DNA from: Spirosomataceae bacterium TFI 002
Lineage (GTDB): Bacteria > Bacteroidota > Bacteroidia > Cytophagales > Spirosomataceae
Assembly (NCBI GenBank): GCA_900230115.1
Contig: LT907983.1
Span: 3,301,001-3,365,000 of the forward strand
DNA length: 64,000 nt
Reading direction: 5' to 3'
In this document: in pieces, positions 44,616 through 53,863 of the stretch
How positions within the stretch are numbered: the stretch's first letter is position 1
Layout: each line of letters opens with the position of its first letter
Translations under genes and position numbers: made by a program
The notes under the pieces: model-generated
Told to the model about the DNA's origin: nothing
Database searches by the model: none
The model's input: only the letters and a program-made list of their open reading frames with translations

Positions 44616-45545
44616 ATGAAAAAGTTAACATCTATTGCAATATTGGCAGCCATGAGTTTTGGTACTGCTGCTGTTGCTCAGGAAACATCAGACAACGGCT
44701 TAAATGCCCTGTCGCTTAGACCTATTCATGACTCAAATGTTGCGTACAAAACAACATTGTGGAGAAGACTAGATCTTAACGAAAAACAAAATCAACCTCT
44801 TTTTGCAAAAGGTTATGAGATTACCAAGCACCTAATTGAAGGTGTAAAAGCTGGGATTTTAGATGCTTATGCTGAAGAGGATTTACTTGAGAGATTAACA
44901 CTTGAAGAATTTAATGAGCGTTTGTTCAAGAAATTTGAAGGTGGTGGCTTAAGTAAAGAAGAAATAGAAGCTGGTTTTGGCAACGAAGAAGCATCTGGCG
45001 ATGACGGCTGGGGCGGCGGCGGTGGCGGAGACGACGGCTGGGGTGGCGGCTCAGAAGCTAAACCTAAAGATTCATCTCAAAGTGGTTCTATTTTTGGAAC
45101 CGAAAATACAGCTGCAAGTAGAGAAGACGGTTATGAGCTTTTTGCAAATGAGCTTTATATCATAGAGTTTAAAGAAGATTGGATTTTCGATAGACAACGT
45201 TCACGTCAGTATTTCGATATTCAAACTATCACAATCAAAATACCTGCAGAAGTTACAGGAAACGGTCTTGAAAAGACTTTAGCTTCTTTCAAGTATAAAG
45301 AACTAGATCAATTTTTCAGAAATAAGAAAGACGCAATTTGGTACAACTCTGCTAACACGGCGAAACACCTTAACCTTGCAGACGCTTTGGAGTTGAGATT
45401 GTTTCACGGTCGTATTGTGAAAAAGGCCAACGAAATGGATAAATTCTTAGATCAGCAATACAAGAATCCAAAAGAAGCTTTGTTTAAATCTCAAGAGCTT
45501 GAGTATGAGTTGCTAGAGTTTGAGCACAATTTCTGGGAGTATTAA
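44616..45545 (+). CDS. gldN: GldN/PorN with a glycine-rich insertion
   Basis: A 309-residue periplasmic protein (signal peptide ending AVAQ) of the PorN/GldN family. N-terminal SLRPIHDSNVAYKTTLWRRL and C-terminal NELYIIEFKEDWIFDRQRSRQ, FRNKKDAIWYNSANT and YELLEFEHNFWEY are conserved. Between them, at residues about 125-165, lies an atypical acidic Gly/Asp/Trp-rich low-complexity stretch with two GDDGWGGG-type repeats, encoded by a GC-rich block at 44995-45055. PorN sits with PorK in the ring. It ends the operon before a strong terminator. Confidence 0.94.
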   Translation: MKKLTSIAILAAMSFGTAAVAQETSDNGLNALSLRPIHDSNVAYKTTLWRRLDLNEKQNQPLFAKGYEITKHLIEGVKAGILDAYAEEDLLERLTLEEFNERLFKKFEGGGLSKEEIEAGFGNEEASGDDGWGGGGGGDDGWGGGSEAKPKDSSQSGSIFGTENTAASREDGYELFANELYIIEFKEDWIFDRQRSRQYFDIQTITIKIPAEVTGNGLEKTLASFKYKELDQFFRNKKDAIWYNSANTAKHLNLADALELRLFHGRIVKKANEMDKFLDQQYKNPKEALFKSQELEYELLEFEHNFWEY

Positions 45546-45569
45546 TTCCTGTCAAAATATTATATCGAG

Positions 45570-45595
45570 AAAAGCCGACGAAAGTCGGCTTTTTT
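45570..45595 (+). terminator. Strong rho-independent terminator after gldN
   Basis: AAAGCCGAC and GTCGGCTTT form a 9-bp perfect stem with a GAAA tetraloop, followed by a T run. It ends the porP-gldKLMN transcript, 30 bases after the gldN stop. Confidence 0.92.
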
Positions 45596-45637
45596 GCGTT
45601 TAAGAGGTGTTATATTTGTTTAAGTAAATTGCTCCTA

Positions 45638-46021
45638 ATGAAAAACTTCCTATTCACCCTGATTATAGCTTTAGCTGGATTCCAATCTTTCGCTCAGTCC
45701 CAGTCTCAATTGAATTTGGATGCAGATGCGGCATATAAAAAAGCCGATATCCAATTAAACAAAGTGTATAGAGATGTTCTTGAAAAATACGCTAAAGACA
45801 GTAAGTTTATTGATAAACTTAAAAACGCTCAACGGATTTGGATCATGTTTCGTGATGCTGAAGTTGATCTTAAGTATCCACCACATCAAGATTACGGTAG
45901 TGCCTACCCTATGTGTGTATCCCTATATTTAAAAGGAATTACAGAAGAAAGGATAGAAAAGCTTAAAGAGTGGCTCAATGGAGGCGAAGAGGGAGACCTG
46001 TGTAATGGGTCTGTGAATTAG
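45638..46021 (+). CDS. LprI/DUF1311-type exported protein
   Basis: A 127-residue protein from the ATG at 45638, with a signal peptide ending FQSFAQ. The body (AYKKADIQLNKVYRDVLEKY, KNAQRIWIMFRDAEVDLKYP, YPMCVSLYLKGITEERIEKL) fits LprI-like/DUF1311 proteins, some of which inhibit lysozyme. The open frame reaches back to a TTG at 45629, adding three residues before the signal peptide, so the ATG is preferred. Its last 4 bases overlap the convergent cvpA gene. No partner gene suggests a more specific role. Confidence 0.82.
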   Translation: MKNFLFTLIIALAGFQSFAQSQSQLNLDADAAYKKADIQLNKVYRDVLEKYAKDSKFIDKLKNAQRIWIMFRDAEVDLKYPPHQDYGSAYPMCVSLYLKGITEERIEKLKEWLNGGEEGDLCNGSVN

Positions 46022-46560
46022 TTGATGATTTCTTGAGCAGAAAAAACTTTTAATTTTTCAATCAAATTTCCTCCTAAAGGAATATAGTCCGAAGCTTTAG
46101 AAACAATATTAGGAGCAAAAGTTTCAAGAATTGGTAGAACCTCAGAATCGGCTGCATATTTATCGGGAATGCTAAGTCCTATGCTTTGAACTAGCCAGTA
46201 AAGCATACTTAATCCAAAAAACCACAAGACAGCTCCTAGGGCAGCCCCAGCTATGCCATCGAGTGTGCCTATGAAAGTTAGGCGAAGTGCTTTTCGGAAA
46301 GCCCACCCCAGCTTATTGATCATAAACACTGTGGGGAAAAATATTAGAATGAAACTTAAGTAGGGGAGCAATTTACCTGAGTTCTCTTGGCCAATAAACT
46401 CCCCAATAAATTCCATACCTCTTCCCAGGAACTTAAAACCTAGCACCAGTGCAGTTATAAATGCTATTATACCAATAATCTCAATTAGTAAACCGCGTTT
46501 GTAACCGTTAAATGCTCCCATTGCAATGGGTACAAGCAGTAAGAGGTCAAATGACGACAT
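46018..46560 (-). CDS. CvpA family membrane protein
   Basis: A 180-residue protein with about four transmembrane helices (LLLVPIAMGAFNGYKRGLLI, IIGIIAFITALVLGF, LLPYLSFILIFFPTVFMI, AALGAVLWFFGLSMLYWLV) and the CvpA signature GYKRGLLIEIIG plus LDGIAGAALGAVLWF. CvpA was named for colicin V production but is a general membrane protein of unclear function linked to membrane stress or purine genes. It starts one base after yqeY, sharing a base with its end, and overlaps the convergent LprI-like gene. Confidence 0.87.
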   Translation of the reverse strand: MSSFDLLLLVPIAMGAFNGYKRGLLIEIIGIIAFITALVLGFKFLGRGMEFIGEFIGQENSGKLLPYLSFILIFFPTVFMINKLGWAFRKALRLTFIGTLDGIAGAALGAVLWFFGLSMLYWLVQSIGLSIPDKYAADSEVLPILETFAPNIVSKASDYIPLGGNLIEKLKVFSAQEIIN

Positions 46561-47012
46561 TATCCTGCCAGAAGTGTTTTAACCATAGTAGAAATAGCTC
46601 TGCCTTCTGCTTTTCCTGCTAGTTCTTTGGTTGCCATACCCATTACTTTACCCATATCAGCAGGTGAAGAAGCACCTACTTTAGAAATGATAGCTGTAAG
46701 GGCAGCTTTGAGATCATCTTCACTCATAGCTTCGGGTAAATACTTTTCTATAACTGCTATCTCCGCTTCTTCCTTTTCTAGTAAATCGGGTCTGTTTTGA
46801 TCTTTGTATATCTGAGCAGAGTCTTTTCTTTGCTTAGCAGCTTTTTGTAAAATCTTAAGACCTTCTTCTTCTGTAATTTCTCCTGAGCCTCCTGCTTTTG
46901 ACTCTTCAATCAAAATCATTTTTTTTATATCACGTAAAGCGAGTAATGTAAGCTTATCTTTAGCAAGCATCGCTTTTTTTATATCCGCATCTATTGTTGC
47001 TTTTAATCCCAT
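46560..47012 (-). CDS. GatB/YqeY domain protein
   Basis: A 150-residue protein of the YqeY family, related to the C-terminal tRNA-binding domain of GatB. Features: MGLKATIDADIKKAMLAKDK, LLALRDIKKMILIEES, AEIAVIEKYLPEAMSEDDL, SPADMGKVMGMATKELAGKA. YqeY is a small helical protein of unproven role, often next to rpsU or dnaG elsewhere. Here it precedes cvpA on the minus strand with a one-base overlap, and is divergent from pdxJ with about 75 bases between. It is probably cytoplasmic. Confidence 0.88.
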   Translation of the reverse strand: MGLKATIDADIKKAMLAKDKLTLLALRDIKKMILIEESKAGGSGEITEEEGLKILQKAAKQRKDSAQIYKDQNRPDLLEKEEAEIAVIEKYLPEAMSEDDLKAALTAIISKVGASSPADMGKVMGMATKELAGKAEGRAISTMVKTLLAG

Positions 47013-47087
47013 TGCTTTATTTCTTATTCGGTTTGGAACTTGAAGTCTCTTATTAGACTTTTGTAGTTATTAATGAAAGCGACAAAA

Positions 47088-47807
47088 ATGACGAAATTAT
47101 CTGTCAATATCAACAAAATAGCCACCTTGCGAAATGCCAGAGGTGGAAATATGCCTGACTTAATATCGGTTGCTCAAGATTGCGAGCGATTCGGGGCACA
47201 AGGAATTACGGTTCATCCTCGACCAGATGAAAGACATATTCGCTATGCCGATGTTTTTGACTTGAAAAAGATAGTCCAAACAGAATTTAACATTGAAGGA
47301 AATCCAACTGAAGGGAAATTTATTGATTTAGTTCTCGCCAATAAGCCAGAACAGGTCACTCTTGTGCCAGATACTACGGGAGCTATCACTAGCGATGCAG
47401 GTTGGGATACTATCAAAAACAAAGATTTACTCATTGACCTAGTGAAGACCTTTAAGCAAGAAGGAATACGAGTTTCAATATTTGTTGATCCTGATCCAGC
47501 AATGGTAGAAGGTGCTTTGGCAACAGGTACAGATCGCATTGAACTATATACAGAGGCATACGCAACAAACTATCCCAATAATCCTGAATTAGCAATTGCA
47601 CCTTTTATTGCTGCGGCAAAAAAGGCAGTTGAATTAGGAATAGGAATCAATGCCGGTCATGACCTTAGTTTAGAAAACCTAAAATATTTTGCCCAAAACA
47701 TCCCCAATCTTTTAGAAGTCAGTATTGGGCATGCTTTGGTTTGTGATGCAATTTATTATGGCTTAGAAAACACTATTCAAATGTATAGGAGGCAGTTGGA
47801 AATTTAA
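47088..47807 (+). CDS. pdxJ: Pyridoxine 5'-phosphate synthase
   Basis: A 239-residue enzyme from the ATG at 47088 (an upstream ATG at 47073 adds five residues). It condenses 1-deoxyxylulose 5-phosphate with 3-amino-2-oxopropyl phosphate to form pyridoxine 5'-phosphate. Signatures: [94 protein letters not shown] and [22 protein letters not shown]-barrel fold. It ends 4 bases from the convergent desaturase-family gene. Implies the deoxyxylulose-dependent route to vitamin B6. Confidence 0.95.
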   Translation: MTKLSVNINKIATLRNARGGNMPDLISVAQDCERFGAQGITVHPRPDERHIRYADVFDLKKIVQTEFNIEGNPTEGKFIDLVLANKPEQVTLVPDTTGAITSDAGWDTIKNKDLLIDLVKTFKQEGIRVSIFVDPDPAMVEGALATGTDRIELYTEAYATNYPNNPELAIAPFIAAAKKAVELGIGINAGHDLSLENLKYFAQNIPNLLEVSIGHALVCDAIYYGLENTIQMYRRQLEI

Positions 47808-47811
47808 ATGT

Positions 47812-48882
47812 TTATTTCTTTGTCTCATCTCTTTTTAAATGTCCAGATGCTTCTGCTTCTCGTTTTAAAGCTCCGTAAGTAAAAGGTGCAAGCATTAGGC
47901 CTCCAAAAGACTTTGGATAATTAGGCATTTCTTCAATTCCTATGTCATCACTTGGTTGTTCACCCTTTGGTAAGTAAAATGTTCCAAATAGAATATCCCA
48001 AAAAATAACATCGCCACCGTAGTTAGTATGCCCTATGATATGACTTTTAGAGTGGTGATATCTATGATTTTTGGGAGAAGAGAAAATATAGTCAAACGGT
48101 CCAAGGATTAAATCCATATTGGTATGTTGAAATCTTCCAATTGTTCTTCCTAGTAAACCTGTAACGAATACTATTTCAACTGGTGCATGTATGTATGCAA
48201 AAGGGATCGCCCATAAAAAACTTGAAACTAATCCCTCTAGTGGATGAGAACGAGTTCCATTGAACCAATAGAGCCTTTCGGAAGAGTGATGTACAGCGTG
48301 CCAACGCCACATGAACTCGCTTTCATGCATCCACCTGTGGTACCAATAGCGGAAAAAATCTGCAATAGAAAGCAAGAGCAAAACTTGAATAACGGGATGT
48401 AGTTGTGTAGGCCATATGCTTTTGCCGATTTCTGGTGAAATTTCTTGGACTACTAAAGCAATAGTTGCTAATCTCAATGGTTTGTTGATTAAATCTCCCC
48501 AAACTTTGCTCCCAAAAAACATTGCCACATCTACTGGCATATCCTTATCATCTTGCCATTTTTTGCTAAATGGTAAAAGACGTTCCAATGGGGCAAAAAT
48601 GAACCCAAGCACTAAGAACATAATTATGGTTCCTGTAAATGTTCGGAAAGTGTATCCGCCCTCTACAAGCTTGAACCCAACATAGACCGTTAGAACCATG
48701 AACAAAGGGTAAATTATAATCTGCAGTGCTTTCTTAAACCTGGTGCCTTCAATAGCTTCGGCGTATGGGTCAATTTTTTGAAGAAGAAAGCGAAATGGAG
48801 CAAGTATATATTTGTGTGCAAATCGCTCCACTGGGACAAATACTTTGTCGAGGTATGCTTCTGCTTTCCTTAATCTTTCCAT
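47812..48882 (-). CDS. Fatty acid hydroxylase / sterol desaturase family protein
   Basis: A 356-residue integral membrane di-iron oxygenase candidate. Several hydrophobic helices lie in the N-terminal two thirds. The family histidine boxes are present: RYWYHRWMH, WHAVHHSSERL and KNHRYHHSKSHIIGH, so a di-iron centre is predicted. The substrate could be a fatty acid, sterol-like lipid or hopanoid-type compound; in pigmented Bacteroidota a carotenoid hydroxylase is also conceivable (crtY is 8 kb away), but relatedness to CrtZ is not evident. It is alone on the minus strand. Confidence 0.87.
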   Translation of the reverse strand: MERLRKAEAYLDKVFVPVERFAHKYILAPFRFLLQKIDPYAEAIEGTRFKKALQIIIYPLFMVLTVYVGFKLVEGGYTFRTFTGTIIMFLVLGFIFAPLERLLPFSKKWQDDKDMPVDVAMFFGSKVWGDLINKPLRLATIALVVQEISPEIGKSIWPTQLHPVIQVLLLLSIADFFRYWYHRWMHESEFMWRWHAVHHSSERLYWFNGTRSHPLEGLVSSFLWAIPFAYIHAPVEIVFVTGLLGRTIGRFQHTNMDLILGPFDYIFSSPKNHRYHHSKSHIIGHTNYGGDVIFWDILFGTFYLPKGEQPSDDIGIEEMPNYPKSFGGLMLAPFTYGALKREAEASGHLKRDETKK

Positions 48883-49062
48883 GAAATTTAAAGTTTAGGT
48901 TGGGTTTTGACCAAAAATGTTGAGACATTGTTGCCTATTAAAATTCAATAAAATCACCTTTTAATACAAGTGTGCTATTGTAATTATATGAAAGAAAGCT
49001 AAATAACTATCATTTAGAGCTAATAGAATATTGTGTTGAAAGTTGATTGTAGTATATCACAC

Positions 49063-49097
49063 AAAAAAAACCTCACAAGTATCGCTACTTATGAGGT
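49063..49097 (-). terminator. Rho-independent terminator after htpG
   Basis: A 12-bp stem (ACCTCATAAGTA with TACTTGTGAGGT on the minus strand, one G-U pair) closes a 4-base loop and is followed by eight T residues. It lies 25 bases beyond the htpG stop. Confidence 0.92.
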
Positions 49098-49121
49098 CCT
49101 AATATTTGATTTTGGAATTTT

Positions 49122-50936
49122 TTAAGAACCCATTTCGCCAAAAGTTCTATCTATAAACTCTGTTAAATTTCCACCGCTCAACATACCTTGCGATAATAAA
49201 GCAAGATCATGTAGCTGCTTGGCAAAAGTTTTTCTGCGATCTTCTCCTTTCATTTTTAGAAGTTTTTGAAGTAGAGCATGATTACCATTTATTACCACAT
49301 TGTACATTGTTGGCATTTCGCCAAACATCGCTCCTTGACCATTTAGCTTATTCATATCTTGCCATCTTCTCATGAATTCTGGCTGTACAATACTTACGGG
49401 TGTTTCGTCAGCAGGAAGTGCTTCAATTTGGATGGTGTTGTTGCCCGCTACCTCCTTGAAAAGCTCTTCAACTTTCTTCTTTTGATCTTCAGTAAGTAGA
49501 CTATCAACTGTTAAGCCTTTATCAATCAATTTATCAAATGAGTCAGCATCTACTCTCTTGAAGCTAGTTTTTTCAAGTTTTGGCTCAATCGCATTAATGA
49601 AGTGAGCATCCAGCACATCATTTAAAAGCAATACATCAAAACCTCTCTTTTTTGCACCTTTTACGTATGCATCTTGCTTGTCTTTGTCAGTAGTGTAGAG
49701 AGCCACAAGATTTCCATCTTTGTCTTTTTGGGTGGCTTCTATTTTAGTTTTGTACTCCTCCGTAGTGAAATATTCATCATCCACATTACGGAACAAAAGG
49801 AAGTCCTTGGCTCTGTCGTAGAACTTGTCGTCAGCAAGGATACCGTATTTTACAAACATACCGATACTCTCCCATTTCTCTTGGAAAGCAGGACGATCAT
49901 TATTAAACAATTCGCCTAACTTATCAGCAACTTTTTTGGTGATGTGAGCATTGATTTTCTTTACATTCCCATCGGCTTGTAAGTAGCTTCTCGATACATT
50001 CAATGGAATATCTGGAGAGTCAATCACGCCATGGAGCAATTGTAAAAACTCAGGTACAATGTCTTTTACGTCGTCAGTAATGAATACTTGGCGGCTGTAA
50101 AGTTGAATTTTCTCTCTGCTAAGTTGGAAGTCGTTTTTGATTTTAGGGAAATAAAGAACTCCTGTTAAGTTGAAAGGATAATCAACATTCAAATGAATCC
50201 AAAATAGTGGATCGCCACTCATTGGGTACATTTCTTTGTAGAAATTGATGTAATCTTCGTCCTTTAAATCACTTGGCGACTTAACCCAAATAGGATTCGG
50301 GTTATTAATTATCTCTTCTTTGAATTCAATCTCTTCTGGCAAAAACTTGCCATATTTCGTTAGTATTCCTAAGATTTTATCTTCTTCCAAAAACTCTTCA
50401 GAGTCCTCAGCGATATGAAGGATTACATCTGTTCCCCTTTCTTCTTTTTCGGCTTCTGTAATTTCAAATGAAGTAGAACCATCACAAATCCATCTTGCAG
50501 CAGGTTCTCCTGTGTAAGATTTCGAGATTAATTCAACTTCTTTGGCAACCATAAAGGCTGAGTAAAATCCAAGACCAAACTGACCTATGATTTGGCTTGT
50601 ATCTCCTTGGTCCTTATATTTCTCTAAAAACTCTTTAGCTCCCGAAAATGCGATTTGATTGATGTATTTCTTTATTTCATCAGCAGTCATTCCTAGACCC
50701 TTATCGCTGATAGTGATTGTCTTTTTGTCTTTATCTACACTGACAACAATCTTGGTATCACCTATTTCGCTGTCATACTTTCCCATTGACGCAAGCTTTT
50801 TAAGCTTTTGAGTAGCATCAACGCTATTGGAGACTAATTCTCTAAGAAAAATCTCGTTATCCGAATAAAGGAATTTCTTGATGATAGGGAAAATATTCTC
50901 CGTGTTAATCGAAATTGTGCCTTTTTCTGCAACCAT
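49122..50936 (-). CDS. htpG: Chaperone HtpG (bacterial Hsp90)
   Basis: A 604-residue ATP-dependent chaperone. The GHKL ATPase domain starts KGTISINTENIFPIIKKFLY and includes EIFLRELVSNSVDATQKLKK, ISDKGLGMTADEIKKYINQI and QFGLGFYSAFMVAKEVELIS. The middle domain (LYFPKIKNDFQLSREKIQL-type segment, LFNDNRPAF-like) and a short C-terminal dimerisation domain follow. Length is slightly under that of E. coli HtpG (624). It assists folding of client proteins under stress. It is monocistronic, divergent from cysE with 277 bases between, and no heat-shock operator is visible. Confidence 0.97.
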   Translation of the reverse strand: MVAEKGTISINTENIFPIIKKFLYSDNEIFLRELVSNSVDATQKLKKLASMGKYDSEIGDTKIVVSVDKDKKTITISDKGLGMTADEIKKYINQIAFSGAKEFLEKYKDQGDTSQIIGQFGLGFYSAFMVAKEVELISKSYTGEPAARWICDGSTSFEITEAEKEERGTDVILHIAEDSEEFLEEDKILGILTKYGKFLPEEIEFKEEIINNPNPIWVKSPSDLKDEDYINFYKEMYPMSGDPLFWIHLNVDYPFNLTGVLYFPKIKNDFQLSREKIQLYSRQVFITDDVKDIVPEFLQLLHGVIDSPDIPLNVSRSYLQADGNVKKINAHITKKVADKLGELFNNDRPAFQEKWESIGMFVKYGILADDKFYDRAKDFLLFRNVDDEYFTTEEYKTKIEATQKDKDGNLVALYTTDKDKQDAYVKGAKKRGFDVLLLNDVLDAHFINAIEPKLEKTSFKRVDADSFDKLIDKGLTVDSLLTEDQKKKVEELFKEVAGNNTIQIEALPADETPVSIVQPEFMRRWQDMNKLNGQGAMFGEMPTMYNVVINGNHALLQKLLKMKGEDRRKTFAKQLHDLALLSQGMLSGGNLTEFIDRTFGEMGS

Positions 50937-51122
50937 TTTATATGAAACTTTAAGTGTTGTTATATTAATAATGTATGTTTGAAGGTGATCAAAGCTTATT
51001 CCAAAGGAAACTTCGCTGACAGATTGGCAGTTTTTTGTGATTCTTTGATTTTATTCAAGACAATTAAGGAAAGTAGATAAAAACTATCGTAGAGGTTTGA
51101 CAGTTAATTGAGCTTTCCATTT

Positions 51123-51149
51123 TCACTAATTGTTTCTATGAGTTAGTGA
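51123..51149. promoter_or_regulatory. Inverted repeat before cysE
   Basis: TCACTAA (51123-51129) and TTAGTGA (51143-51149) form a perfect 7-bp inverted repeat with a 13-base centre, 64 bases before the cysE start. It could be an operator for the cysE-cysM operon or for htpG; no known motif is recognised. Confidence 0.3.
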
Positions 51150-51213
51150 GATTTGGGATAGTTTTTGAACGGCTATTATAAAACAGATGTTGATAAAAAC
51201 ATAAATTCAAATT

Positions 51214-52020
51214 ATGGATAAGCAATTTTTAACTCAGATATACGAAAAACACCAACGTACAGAGGCTGTACCACAAACAAGCGAGATTGGCGAGTGGGCA
51301 GAGAATGTGATTAAACTTCTTTTTCCCGAAAAGGCCAAAGAGTTTTTTCCAAGTATTCATGAAATAGAAGGGGAGATTTGGAACATTGGGAACGAACTTA
51401 GGCTAATTTTAGAAGCTACAGATAAATGCAAAGATTGCGATAATGTAGCAAGGTCAAAGAGCTTTACTGAAGCTTTGCCTGAACTGCACCGTAAATTAAG
51501 AACCGACGTCACTGCAATATTGGAAGGCGATCCAGCTGCAAAAAGTGAGTTTGAAGTGGTAAGAGCCTATCCAGGATTTGTGGCAATTTGTTTTTACAGA
51601 ATTGCACGTATACTTCATGATTTAGAAATACCGCTAATACCTCGTATTTTAACTGAATATGGTCATTCTAAAACAGGAATAGATATTCATCCTGCCGCAG
51701 AGATTGGAGATTTTTTCTTCATTGACCACGGAACAGGAATTGTGATTGGAGAAACAGCAAATATTGGAAAGCATGTGAAACTTTATCAAGGAGTTACGCT
51801 TGGAGCATTGAGTGTAAGCAAGTCCATGGCAAATACTAAAAGGCATCCAACTGTAGAAGATGATGTAGTTATATATGCTGGTGCAACCATCCTTGGCGGT
51901 GAAACTGTCGTAGGAGCGGGCAGCATAATTGGAGGTAATGTGTGGCTTACGAAAAGTGTTCCTGTAAATAGCACAGTGTTCCATAAACCAGAAATTGAAG
52001 TAAAAGAAAAAGAGGCTTAA
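51214..52020 (+). CDS. cysE: Serine O-acetyltransferase
   Basis: A 268-residue enzyme that makes O-acetylserine from serine and acetyl-CoA. The helical N-terminal domain is followed by the left-handed beta-helix of hexapeptide repeats: FEVVRAYPGFVAICFYRIAR, TGIDIHPAAEIGDFFFIDHG, TGIVIGETANIGKHVKLYQG, VTLGALSVSK and DDVVIYAGATILGGETVVGA. It resembles the EpsC-type SAT more than E. coli CysE in length. Its stop codon overlaps the cysM start (taATG), so the two are translated together, consistent with a cysteine-synthase operon. Confidence 0.95.
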   Translation: MDKQFLTQIYEKHQRTEAVPQTSEIGEWAENVIKLLFPEKAKEFFPSIHEIEGEIWNIGNELRLILEATDKCKDCDNVARSKSFTEALPELHRKLRTDVTAILEGDPAAKSEFEVVRAYPGFVAICFYRIARILHDLEIPLIPRILTEYGHSKTGIDIHPAAEIGDFFFIDHGTGIVIGETANIGKHVKLYQGVTLGALSVSKSMANTKRHPTVEDDVVIYAGATILGGETVVGAGSIIGGNVWLTKSVPVNSTVFHKPEIEVKEKEA

Positions 52021-52895
52021 TGGCTAATATTTTAGATTTAGTAGGAAATACCCCACTGGTAGAGTTGCAAAGGCTTAATCCAAACCCGAATGTTAAAATT
52101 TACGGAAAATTGGAAGGGCATAACCCTGGAGGGAGTGTAAAAGACCGTGCGGCATTAAATATGATTGAGGCTGCTCTTGATCGAGGTGATATTTCGAAAG
52201 GAACAAAGCTGATCGAGGCAACAAGCGGAAATACAGGCATAGCATTGGCGATGGTTGCAAATCTTTTTGACCTTGAAATTGAGCTTGTAATGCCTCAAAA
52301 TTCTACCAAGGAAAGAGTGCAAACCATGGAAGCTTTTGGAGCCAAAGTAATTTTGCTTGACTCTATAGAGGCTTGTCGTGACTATGCCGACGAAAAAGGA
52401 AAGACGGATGAGTTTTATCAATTGGATCAATTTGCCAATCCTGATAATTATTTAGCTCATGTAAAAAGCACTGGTCCTGAAATTTGGAATGATACTAACG
52501 GCGAGGTTACCCATTTTGTTAGTTCTATGGGTACCACGGGTACAATTATGGGGACATCAATGTACCTTAAAGAGAAAAATAAGAATATTCAAATAGTAGG
52601 TTGTCAACCTACCGAAGGTTCTTCCATTCCAGGAATTAGAAGATGGCCTAAAGCATATTTGCCAAAAATATTTGATGCTTCTAAAGTTGATAGAGTAATG
52701 GATGTTTCGGAAGAAGACGCAACGGAAATGGCTTTGAAACTGGCTAAAAAAGAATCTATCTTTTCAGGAATGAGTAGTGGAGGAGCAGCTTCAGCTGCGA
52801 TAAAACTTGCTCAAGAATTAGATGAAGGTGTAATCGTATTTATAGTGTGTGATAGAGGTGATCGTTATTTAAGTAGTGGACTTTTCGACTCATGA
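52020..52895 (+). CDS. cysM: Cysteine synthase B
   Basis: A 291-residue PLP enzyme forming cysteine from O-acetylserine and sulfide (or S-sulfocysteine from thiosulfate). The PLP lysine is Lys41 in NPGGSVKDRAALNMIE; TSGNTGIALAMVANL, MPQNSTKERVQTMEAFGAKV and SSMGTTGTIMGTSMYLKE are present, and SIPGIRRWPKAYLPKIFD is typical of the CysM subgroup. CysM rather than CysK is favoured by length (under 310) and by these motifs. The ATG overlaps the cysE stop by one base, and the last four bases overlap the following dehydrogenase gene. Confidence 0.94.
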   Translation: MANILDLVGNTPLVELQRLNPNPNVKIYGKLEGHNPGGSVKDRAALNMIEAALDRGDISKGTKLIEATSGNTGIALAMVANLFDLEIELVMPQNSTKERVQTMEAFGAKVILLDSIEACRDYADEKGKTDEFYQLDQFANPDNYLAHVKSTGPEIWNDTNGEVTHFVSSMGTTGTIMGTSMYLKEKNKNIQIVGCQPTEGSSIPGIRRWPKAYLPKIFDASKVDRVMDVSEEDATEMALKLAKKESIFSGMSSGGAASAAIKLAQELDEGVIVFIVCDRGDRYLSSGLFDS

Positions 52896-53863
52896 AAGCT
52901 TTACTGCTAACTGCACCCAATACCCTTAATTTGACGGAAGTAGAAAAGCCCCAAGTTTCCAAGGGTAAGGTTTTGGTCAAAATGGCTTTTGCTCCTGTGA
53001 ATCCATCAGATTTGTCTTTTCTTACGGGTAATTATGGTCTCAAAAAAGAGATGCCAGTTGTTCCCGGTTTAGAGGGCTCCGGAATTGTTGTAGAAGCAGG
53101 AAGTGGTTTTTTGGCTAAAAGGTTATTGGGTAAAAGGGTTGCTTGTGCCGCCCCTAATACTGGCAATGGGACATGGGCACAGTTTATGCTAACCGATGCA
53201 ACCAAATGTGTGCCGCTTAAAGAAAAAGTTAGCCTAGAGCAAGGAAGTATGTTGTTTGTAAATCCACTTACTGCACTTGCATTTATTGATAAAGCGAAAA
53301 AAAATAAAGCCGATTTAATAGTAATGAATGCTGGGGGAAGTGCCTTGGCTGCAATGGTTATGGAGTTGGCAAAAACTATAGGAATAACTTTTCTTTCGAT
53401 TGTTCGATCTGCCGAGGGTGTTAAAAAACTGTCAGAGAAATGCCTAGTTATAGATTCAGGGTCGGTTGATTTTGAAAGTGAACTTAATGCTATTGGGAAA
53501 AAATATAATAGAGCAATTTTCTTTGATGCTGTTGGAGGCGGCGATATTCCGTTTCGGATATTGAATTTCTTGCCAGAAAGGTCCACAATGGTGATTTATG
53601 GTCGCTTAAGTTTAGAAAAAGCTATTTTGGAAAGTGGAATAATGATTTTCAAAAACTACTTTATTGAGGGTTTTTGGCTTGCAAAAGAACTTGCAAATAA
53701 ATCAATTTTAAGGGCTTTATTGGACACTCGGAAAGTTCAAAAACTTCTTTCTCAAGGTTATGAAACTAACATAGCTCATACATTACCAATAGAAAGCTTC
53801 CTAGATGGAATAAAGGAATATCAGCAAAATATGTCGGCGGGTAAAGTGCTGCTCAAGCTCTAG
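52892..53863 (+). CDS. Zinc-free MDR oxidoreductase (quinone reductase-like)
   Basis: A 323-residue medium-chain dehydrogenase/reductase. The N-terminal GroES-like domain reads LVKMAFAPVNPSDLSFLTG, PVVPGLEGSGIVVEAGSGF, and the NAD(P)-binding part MNAGGSALAAMVMELAKTIG. Zinc-binding cysteine clusters are absent, so it belongs to the quinone oxidoreductase / enoyl-reductase branch. The substrate is unknown. It is translationally coupled to cysM (ATGA overlap), a clue to sulfur or oxidative-stress metabolism only by position. It is convergent with xerD, overlapping by 11 bases. Confidence 0.88.
   Translation: MKALLLTAPNTLNLTEVEKPQVSKGKVLVKMAFAPVNPSDLSFLTGNYGLKKEMPVVPGLEGSGIVVEAGSGFLAKRLLGKRVACAAPNTGNGTWAQFMLTDATKCVPLKEKVSLEQGSMLFVNPLTALAFIDKAKKNKADLIVMNAGGSALAAMVMELAKTIGITFLSIVRSAEGVKKLSEKCLVIDSGSVDFESELNAIGKKYNRAIFFDAVGGGDIPFRILNFLPERSTMVIYGRLSLEKAILESGIMIFKNYFIEGFWLAKELANKSILRALLDTRKVQKLLSQGYETNIAHTLPIESFLDGIKEYQQNMSAGKVLLKL

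Noticed and set aside
53032-53586. A 184-codon minus-strand open frame
   Set aside because: Antisense to the MDR oxidoreductase, whose motifs are clear on the plus strand.
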